Part shown: piece by piece, positions 34,968 through 39,202 of the stretch
Layout of the letters: every line of letters starts with the position of its first letter
Numbering within the stretch: position 1 is the first letter of the stretch
DNA from: an uncultured Bacilli bacterium
Lineage (GTDB): Bacteria > Bacillota_I > Bacilli_A > RF39 > UBA660
Direction of reading: 5' to 3'
NCBI GenBank assembly: GCA_944331955.1
Contig: CALVIY010000009.1
Span: forward strand, 1 to 39,202
Length of the DNA: 39,202 nt
Notes under the pieces: model-generated
The model's input: only the letters and a program-made list of their open reading frames with translations
Database searches by the model: none
Told to the model about the DNA's origin: nothing
Position numbers and translations under genes: made by a program

Positions 34968-35783
34968 TTAAAATATTACTGTTAAAATAACAATTATAGC
35001 AAGGATTATACGATAAATCATAAATAGTTTAAAATCGTGTTTCTTAAGATATTGTAGTAAAAATTTAATACAAATTAAACCAGTAACAAATGATACAACA
35101 ATTCCTAAAATAAAGATAGTGGCATTTTCCATAATTAATGATACTGCACCATCATCAAGTAATTGAAGAACACATGCTCCAAGAACAACTGGTGCAGATA
35201 AGTAAAATGAAAACTTAGCAGCACTTTCTCTATCTACTTTTAAACATCTTGCACTAGCGATAGTTGTACCACTACGAGAAAAACCTGGTATTAGGGCAAA
35301 AACTTGAGAACAGCCAATAATAATTGCATCTTTAAATGATATTTCTCTAGTATTTTTTTCCATCTTACTATATTTATCTACAAGATAAATAATAACACCC
35401 ATTACTATTAAAGCTGTTGCTATTAATAAATAGTTAGTTCTAATAGCATTTTCTATTACATCTTCAAAAAGTACTCCTACGATAGCAGCAGGAATAGTTG
35501 CAACGACAATTTGCCAGAATAGTTTACCATCTTTATCTTTTACTCCTTTAGTAAAACCTTTTATAACCATATTTAAAAAGTCTTTAAAGAAGAAAACAGC
35601 TATAGCAAGTAAAGTACCTAAATGAAGAGCTAAATCAAAAGATAAAGCTACTTTTGTAGACATAGATGCTCCTATACCAAAAACATCTCTAAAAATAATT
35701 AAATGAGCACTACTTGATATAGGTAAAAACTCTGCTATTCCTTGTATAATTCCTAAAATAATAGTATTAATGTAATCTATCAT
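34968..35783 (-). CDS. uppP: Undecaprenyl-diphosphatase UppP (BacA)
   Basis: UppP dephosphorylates undecaprenyl pyrophosphate to recycle the lipid carrier for wall synthesis. The 271-aa, roughly eight-helix protein has both signature regions: GIIQGIAEFLPISSSAHLII near residue 12 and ALIPGFSRSGTTIASARCL near 165. Length and topology are normal. AAGAGG precedes the ATG. It is functionally linked to murG and murB nearby. Confidence 0.96.
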   Translation of the reverse strand: MIDYINTIILGIIQGIAEFLPISSSAHLIIFRDVFGIGASMSTKVALSFDLALHLGTLLAIAVFFFKDFLNMVIKGFTKGVKDKDGKLFWQIVVATIPAAIVGVLFEDVIENAIRTNYLLIATALIVMGVIIYLVDKYSKMEKNTREISFKDAIIIGCSQVFALIPGFSRSGTTIASARCLKVDRESAAKFSFYLSAPVVLGACVLQLLDDGAVSLIMENATIFILGIVVSFVTGLICIKFLLQYLKKHDFKLFMIYRIILAIIVILTVIF

Positions 35784-35868
35784 AAAAAACCTCTTTTCTA
35801 CTAATAAAGTATATCATTAAAAAGAAATAAATGAAAGAACTATAAGTCTTATTAGACACATAATTGGC

Positions 35869-35901
35869 AAAAAAATAGAAAGTATTAAAATAACACTTTC
35901 T
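35869..35901 (-). terminator. Second terminator downstream of the transposase-family gene
   Basis: AGAAAGT / ACTTTCT stem (7 bp, 11-nt loop) followed by ATTTTTTT on the minus strand. It sits between the 36011 gene and uppP. Confidence 0.65.
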
Positions 35902-35966
35902 AGATTAATATTGATTTTTTTAAATAAATCTTTTCCTTTGCATCATTAAAACCTTTTTCTAAATTC

Positions 35967-36009
35967 AAAAAGATACCTATATCTTATTTTAGTAGATATA
36001 GTTGTATCT
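35967..36009 (-). terminator. Terminator of the PD-(D/E)XK transposase-family gene
   Basis: Arms AGATAC + CTATATCT pair with AGATATAG + GTATCT, separated by a two-base bulge, and TTTTTG follows on the minus strand. It begins two bases after the stop codon. Confidence 0.75.
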
Positions 36010-36010
36010 T

Positions 36011-36829
36011 CTACATTAATGCAGTTATTTGTTTCTTAGATAGTCCTGTCGCTTTCATTATATCTTTAACGGATAAGTTCATTTTGAGAAGATTCTTTGC
36101 AATAGACTTTTTCTCATTATTAGCACCTTCTTTTCTACCATCACTTCTAGCAGAGTTTACTTCTTTTCTGTGTACAATCTCTGCATCATAATACATTCCA
36201 AATTCATCATCTAAGCCTAATTGTTTTAATTTTTCCATAATTATTTTTCCCTCCTTTAAATCTCCTACTATTCTTTCCATTTCTTCATAAGACTCTGCTG
36301 TTAACATAGATAAATATGTTTCATATTTATTGGTTCCATCATAAACTATTCCTTTATACTTCCCTAAATCTATGGTAATTATTCTTACATCTTTTAAATA
36401 AGCTTTAGATTTATAATCTTCTAGTTTATAATCTTTTCCATTCCATTTCTTTACATTAGCTTTTTTAATCTTATTATTTAAATTTATCTGCGTAACATAT
36501 CTATGATAATACTGTTCTCCTTGTAAATAACCATTACCAGCGATTCTTAAAGCATATCTAATATTCTTTATCATAGTATGAGCATGAACATCTTGATTAA
36601 ATTCTAAATTAACAAGTCTATTTTTATTAAGAAATATTGTATCTGCTCTATAATCTTTACCAATATTCCCTGTATTAAGTTCATTATCTATTGCAGTATA
36701 ATGTTTTAAATCAATACCTGTTGCAAATTTAATAAAGTCTTCATAAAACCATTTATAATGATCATCTTTAACTAAAGCTTTAGCAGTTGTGTCTGACATT
36801 AATGATATAAATCTAGGTACTTTGTTCAT
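36011..36829 (-). CDS. PD-(D/E)XK nuclease family transposase (Rpn/YhgA-like)
   Basis: The protein has the Rpn-type layout. The N-terminus (FISLMSDTTAKALVKDDHYK, where a typical family start reads as a failing-state/target motif) is followed by the nuclease core RADTIFLNKNRLVNLEFNQD, which supplies D, E and Q of the PD-(D/E)XK site. Next come helices with MIKNIRYALRIAGNGYLQGE. The C-terminus has a helix-turn-helix-like segment (NLLKMNLSVKDIMKATGLSK). The start is set at 36829 from GGAGGG eight bases upstream. Length 272 aa. It is bounded by its own promoter and two terminators and lies between uppP and the DGR, marking a mobile boundary. Confidence 0.8.
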   Translation of the reverse strand: MNKVPRFISLMSDTTAKALVKDDHYKWFYEDFIKFATGIDLKHYTAIDNELNTGNIGKDYRADTIFLNKNRLVNLEFNQDVHAHTMIKNIRYALRIAGNGYLQGEQYYHRYVTQINLNNKIKKANVKKWNGKDYKLEDYKSKAYLKDVRIITIDLGKYKGIVYDGTNKYETYLSMLTAESYEEMERIVGDLKEGKIIMEKLKQLGLDDEFGMYYDAEIVHRKEVNSARSDGRKEGANNEKKSIAKNLLKMNLSVKDIMKATGLSKKQITALM

Positions 36830-36885
36830 AAAGTCCCTCCTCTCTGCAATAGATATAACATAAGTAAAAATATATTGCAAAAAGG

Positions 36886-36954
36886 TAATTTTGAAAATTC
36901 AGTCCTATTTTAAGGGTAGATTTTCAATTTTCTCCGGGTGAATTTTCAAAATTA
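36886..36954. repeat. Perfect 16-bp inverted repeat upstream of the transposase-family gene
   Basis: TAATTTTGAAAATTCA (36886-36901) and TGAATTTTCAAAATTA (36939-36954) are exact reverse complements separated by 37 bases. A third related copy (ATTTTCAATTTTC) lies in the loop. It could be a regulatory structure or a relic of a mobile element end. Confidence 0.75.
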
Positions 36955-37054
36955 ATCCTAAAAAGTACCATCAATTTACAAAATTCATACTTTTTTCAAA
37001 AATTTCATTTTTCCTCCTTCCTCCATCTTTTTTTACAAGTCTCCCATCTATTTA

Positions 37055-37083
37055 CAATGTATCATAATAGTTATAATTAATCA
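37055..37083 (-). promoter_or_regulatory. Promoter candidate for the transposase-family gene
   Basis: On the minus strand TTGATT, a 17-bp spacer and TACATT lie upstream of a purine-rich GGAGGAAGGAGG leader. The leader to the gene would be about 200 nt and carries the inverted repeat. Confidence 0.45.
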
Positions 37084-37087
37084 AGTA

Positions 37088-38038
37088 TTATTTTTCATAT
37101 TTGAAACAATATTTTATATTTTTCCTTAGTAATCTTCTTCTAGTCTTACTAACAATTCTTCTAGATATTTTATTATTCTTTACTTTATAATTAATACCTA
37201 AAAAGGTAAAGCCTTCAGTACTCTTATATATTTTAGTTTTATTATTAAACTCTAATAGATAATCTCTATTAACAATAGATTCTAATATTCTTAAAATTTT
37301 TTTTAATCTTTCTTTACTACTATCTAAGATAATACCATCATCCATATAATGGATATAGTATTTACAGCCTAACTCTTCTTTAATAAAGTGATCTAAGTCA
37401 TTAAGATAGAATACTGCAAGGAACTGAGAAGTATAGTTACCTATAGGTAGACCAGTATTTTTCTTATAAAAAGTATCCATTCCTAACTTACTAATAGTAT
37501 TATTAATATAATCATGATTAGTAGTATCTAAGATATCTTTAATTAATAATAAATCTTTATTACTTAAATATTTACTTAATTTATTAAGCAATACTTTATG
37601 ATTAATATTATAGAAATACTTACTAAAGTCAAATTTAAGGACATAGAAAGTACAGGATTTATTTTTAATATTAACAAGATACTTATCTAATAATTTTCTA
37701 GCATAACTAGTTCCTCTACCTACTCTAGTTGCACAATTACTATCTATTAAGTACTTATCTAAAGGTAATAATATTTTCTTACAGATAACATGATTTACTA
37801 TTTTATCTTCTAAAGTACTACTCATAATAAGTCTTTTCTTTTTCTCTATTATTGTAAAGATATGATAATTACTATAAGTATAATTACCACTATTAATCTT
37901 ATCTACTAATATATTACAATTGCTATAATAATTCTTTTCAAAGAGATATAACTTCTTTTTATTTCTAATAGACTTTCTTATCTTTAAATAAGCATCTTCT
38001 ATATCACTTAACTCTACTTTCACTTTTAATCCATCCAT
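37088..38038 (-). CDS. DGR reverse transcriptase
   Basis: A 316-residue reverse transcriptase of the DGR class, which copies the template repeat RNA with adenine errors for transfer into variable regions. Visible in order: LYLFEKNYYSNCNILVDKI and KKRLIMSSTLEDKIVNHVIC (motifs 1-2), YVLKFDFSKYFYNINHKVLL (motif A, catalytic Asp), GLPIGNYTSQFLAVFYLNDL (DGR hallmark IGxxTSQ), YYIHYMDDGIIL (YMDD-type motif C) and GFTFLGINYKV (motif E region). No maturase or endonuclease domain is present, ruling out a group II intron. Its start overlaps the avd gene by 35 bases; a GTG five codons later with an upstream GGATGGAT is an alternative start. Confidence 0.93.
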   Translation of the reverse strand: MDGLKVKVELSDIEDAYLKIRKSIRNKKKLYLFEKNYYSNCNILVDKINSGNYTYSNYHIFTIIEKKKRLIMSSTLEDKIVNHVICKKILLPLDKYLIDSNCATRVGRGTSYARKLLDKYLVNIKNKSCTFYVLKFDFSKYFYNINHKVLLNKLSKYLSNKDLLLIKDILDTTNHDYINNTISKLGMDTFYKKNTGLPIGNYTSQFLAVFYLNDLDHFIKEELGCKYYIHYMDDGIILDSSKERLKKILRILESIVNRDYLLEFNNKTKIYKSTEGFTFLGINYKVKNNKISRRIVSKTRRRLLRKNIKYCFKYEK

Positions 38039-38348
38039 ATATTAATTTAGTAATTGTAATATATTTTTTACTTATAGATATATATTTATCTTTAGATATT
38101 TCTTTATAAGTATAAAGTTTATAATAGTAATAATCTAATAGTTTAACTTCTACTAACATCTTTCTTTGAATATAGATTCTTTTAGGTCTTTCTAGGGTAT
38201 TAGTATAATATAAGTAATAAAGTAATTTATAATTGGAATCTATTATATTATTCTTAAGTGTTTTATATTTATTATTAATATTAAGAATTATTTTATCAGT
38301 AATAATATCTATTTCTTTAATTTTATTTTCTAAAACAAAGTTACTCAT
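38004..38348 (-). CDS. avd: Avd-like DGR accessory protein, 114 aa
   Basis: A small basic, all-helical protein directly upstream of and overlapping the reverse transcriptase. Avd forms a pentameric four-helix-bundle barrel that binds the RT and the template RNA. The helix breaks and the ending fit: ERPKRIYIQRKMLVEVKLLD, then YKEISKDKYISISKKYITI and the terminal LIYGWIKSE, which resembles the GWIKS ending I know from Avd proteins. Many Lys/Tyr residues suit nucleic-acid binding. It overlaps the preceding ORF by eight bases. Confidence 0.75.
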   Translation of the reverse strand: MSNFVLENKIKEIDIITDKIILNINNKYKTLKNNIIDSNYKLLYYLYYTNTLERPKRIYIQRKMLVEVKLLDYYYYKLYTYKEISKDKYISISKKYITITKLIYGWIKSESRVK

Positions 38349-38679
38349 AAAATTTCTCCATCTTAGAGATAATCTCTTCTATATTATCTAAATATAAACA
38401 ATTCTTTAAGTTAATAGATAACTTATCTATTCTAAAGACTAACTTACCATACTCTAGATACTTAGAATATTTATTATCTTTAAAGGTGACTACATCATTA
38501 TAGAAATAGTTGATATGACATTTATTAAGTAAATTTATTAATTTGCTCATTGAGTTCCTTTCTATATAGAACGTTTCTTTATAGGGTTTATCTAATAAGT
38601 AACTAATAATATAACTATCATTTTTAGTTGTATAATAGATAACTCCTTTACATATGAAATAAACTAAACTGTTATCCAT
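38341..38679 (-). CDS. Small DGR accessory protein, possibly MutS-like (MSL) type, 112 aa
   Basis: This small alpha/beta protein is the first gene after the template repeat and is coupled to avd by an eight-base overlap. It begins with beta-rich VYFICKGVIYYTTKNDSYII and has a middle segment MSKLINLLNKCHINYFYNDV followed by FKDNKYSKYLEYGK. MutS domain I-like small proteins are known DGR accessories, and the DNKYSKYLEYG stretch is loosely reminiscent, but the match is too weak to assert. A GATAGGAGAG site precedes the ATG. Conserved position in an RT-avd operon is the main functional clue. Confidence 0.6.
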   Translation of the reverse strand: MDNSLVYFICKGVIYYTTKNDSYIISYLLDKPYKETFYIERNSMSKLINLLNKCHINYFYNDVVTFKDNKYSKYLEYGKLVFRIDKLSINLKNCLYLDNIEEIISKMEKFYE

Positions 38680-38715
38680 ATAAATAACACTCTCCTATCT
38701 TTTCCTTAACATAAC

Positions 38716-38768
38716 AAAAAAAAAAAAAATCAAGCATATTTGCAAATTTATGTAGTTTACATAAATTT
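38716..38768 (-). terminator. Hairpin plus long T-run before the accessory operon
   Basis: On the minus strand the 11-bp stem at 38768-38744 is followed, after a short GCAAATATGC element, by about 14 Ts (38729-38716). It may end the template RNA or attenuate entry into the accessory-RT genes. Confidence 0.5.
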
Positions 38769-38771
38769 ACT

Positions 38772-38800
38772 ATTATACTTGACATAAACTATTGGCCTAA
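38772..38800 (-). promoter_or_regulatory. Candidate promoter for the DGR accessory-RT operon
   Basis: On the minus strand TATAAT (38777-38772) is preceded at 17 bp by TTAGGC, a weak -35. It would start a leader containing the 38744-38768 hairpin. Confidence 0.4.
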
Positions 38801-38969
38801 CCTTGCCTTTAGTTTTATAAGGTTGGATAGTGTATAAATAGTTTCATAAATATTTATTACAATTCTATTATCTATCTAGTCTTTAGTGTTAATAACACAA
38901 GGAAATTACCTGTTCCTTTTATCTATTCTATATAAGTTATACCTATAATGCTAGGTTTAAAAGGAAATG

Positions 38970-39058
38970 CCGAGCGCCATTCGAATTGCTAGAAGGCGAA
39001 TTGTTGTTCGCATTACCATTGTTGTTGACGTACCGAACGTTTGACGAAGATTCTGGTA
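38970..39058 (-). repeat. DGR template repeat (TR)
   Basis: This non-coding 89-bp stretch reads, in the frame of the variable regions, as PESSSNVRYVNNNGNANNN then SPSSNSNGAR. Ten of 21 consecutive codons are AAC or AAT, the hallmark of DGR templates. Its Asn positions coincide with the residues that differ between VR1 and VR2 (Asn6, 11, 12, 13, 15, 17, 18, 19 and 26 of the aligned block). It has no start codon, lies between a target-gene end and the RT operon, and similarity to the VRs ends abruptly at the Arg codon. Silent scaffold differences and one extra codon show that it is not the direct parent of VR1/VR2. Confidence 0.85.
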
Positions 39059-39103
39059 AATCCCTACTATAATATATTTTAATCTAATTATAGCCTTTTT
39101 GAT

Positions 39104-39141
39104 TAGTCACGAAAGAGAAATACAGTTCTCTTTCGTGACTA
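39104..39141. repeat. Perfect 16-bp hairpin between target gene and TR
   Basis: TAGTCACGAAAGAGAA and its exact complement flank a 6-nt loop (39120-39125). The hairpin begins immediately after the target stop codon and has no U-run on either strand. Hairpin/cruciform elements just downstream of variable regions are known to stimulate DGR retrohoming, which fits this position. Confidence 0.8.
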
Positions 39142-39202
39142 TTAACTTCCTAATCGTATTTCAAATGGTGAGTTTAAGGTTCCATCACCATTTACAATTT
39201 GT
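39142..39202 (-). CDS. C-terminal end of a further DGR target protein (partial)
   Basis: The last 19 codons of a gene that continues beyond the window: QIVNGDGTLNSPFEIRLGS followed by tandem stops TAA TAG. It matches the post-VR ending of the two-VR protein (RIVEGDGTLDNPYRLEG; TGGDGTKQNPFTLELAS), so its variable region should lie just outside the window edge. Order on the minus strand (target, hairpin, TR, accessory, avd, RT) is the classic DGR layout, making this the likely cis target. Confidence 0.8.
   Translation of the reverse strand, partial: QIVNGDGTLNSPFEIRLGS

Larger units (their letters stand above)
38680..38969 (-). ncRNA. Structured spacer between the template repeat and the accessory genes
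   Basis: This 290-nt stretch has no ORF but many inverted repeats. A two-tier hairpin has AAACTATT (38786-38793) pairing with 38837-38844 and an inner CCtAACCTT (38796-38804) pairing with AAGGTTGG (38819-38826). There is an 11-bp stem at 38744-38768 (AAATTTATGTA/TACATAAATTT) and small hairpins at 38886-38898 (GTGTT/AACAC), 38899-38918 (AAGGAA/TTCCTT) and 38941-38956 (ACCTA/TAGGT). In known DGRs the region 3' of the template in the RNA is needed for cDNA priming and Avd/RT binding; this is the equivalent location. Confidence 0.65.

Noticed and set aside
36998-37022. Seven-codon ORF (MKFLKKV) behind GGAGGAAGGAGG as a leader peptide
   Set aside because: Too short and without an attenuator arrangement; kept only as part of the leader observation.
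37088-38038. Group II intron-encoded or retron reverse transcriptase
   Set aside because: No maturase or HNH domain, no intron RNA ends, and the IGNYTSQ motif together with an Avd-like gene and an AAY-rich template point to a DGR.
38779-38784. Perfect TTGACA on the plus strand in the DGR spacer as a promoter
   Set aside because: No acceptable -10 box lies 16-18 bases downstream, and there is no plus-strand gene to serve.
38970-39058. The TR as part of a coding gene or a decayed gene copy
   Set aside because: The frame is open but has no start codon or ribosome binding site. Similarity to the VRs stops abruptly at both ends, and AAC/AAT enrichment is the template signature, not decay.
1-39202. 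CRISPR array, tRNA or rRNA genes, prophage structural genes
   Set aside because: No regularly spaced repeats, no cloverleaf-like conserved tRNA or rRNA sequence, and no phage structural or integrase genes were seen. The DGR here appears chromosomal rather than phage-borne, as far as this window shows.

Overview
This 39.2 kb window is chromosomal DNA from a very AT-rich, Gram-positive-type bacterium. Gene content (AddAB, RarA, MutS, AlaS with a T-box, MurB/MurG/DivIB, UppP) and AI-2E-transporter/alaS synteny fit the Bacilli/Erysipelotrichia side of the Firmicutes, perhaps an uncultured gut lineage such as RF39; that placement is inference. TGA is a normal stop (addA, avd), so the standard bacterial code applies. 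Nearly every gene is on the minus strand; rarA is the only confident plus-strand protein gene.

Layout, left to right. (1) 96-8700: a hypothetical gene behind a perfect sigma-A promoter, then addA and addB (double-strand break repair), a flavodoxin-like gene, a DUF1653 gene, xseB, xseA and nusB. (2) 8700-9100: no ordinary gene, but a compact RNA-like unit on the plus strand whose ends pair with each other and which encodes a 22-24 residue hydrophobic peptide; it resembles a type I toxin locus. (3) 9100-18110: a membrane protein, a hypothetical gene, mutS, another hypothetical gene, divergent rarA, a hypothetical gene and a secreted or anchored HExxH metallopeptidase candidate. (4) 18170-24350: holA, alaS, two P-loop kinases, a T-box leader and an AI-2E-family transporter. 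(5) 24437-28176: two large surface proteins, the first carrying two tandem variable regions of a diversity-generating retroelement (DGR). (6) 28300-35783: divIB, murB, murG, a phosphohexomutase, a CmpB-type membrane protein, a ZIP transporter, a YhcG-type nuclease and uppP. (7) 36011-36829: a PD-(D/E)XK transposase-family gene. (8) 37088-39202: a DGR cassette: reverse transcriptase, Avd-like protein, a small accessory ORF, a structured spacer, an AAC/AAT-rich template repeat, a perfect hairpin and the last 19 codons of a further target gene cut by the window edge.

The main discovery is the DGR and its remote two-VR target about 12 kb away. The two variable regions differ from each other at 19 positions, all compatible with adenine-directed mutagenesis from one AAY-rich template. 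The template repeat in this window is clearly related, but it differs from both VRs at silent scaffold positions and has one extra codon. It therefore probably serves the truncated target at the right edge, and a second template should exist elsewhere in the genome.
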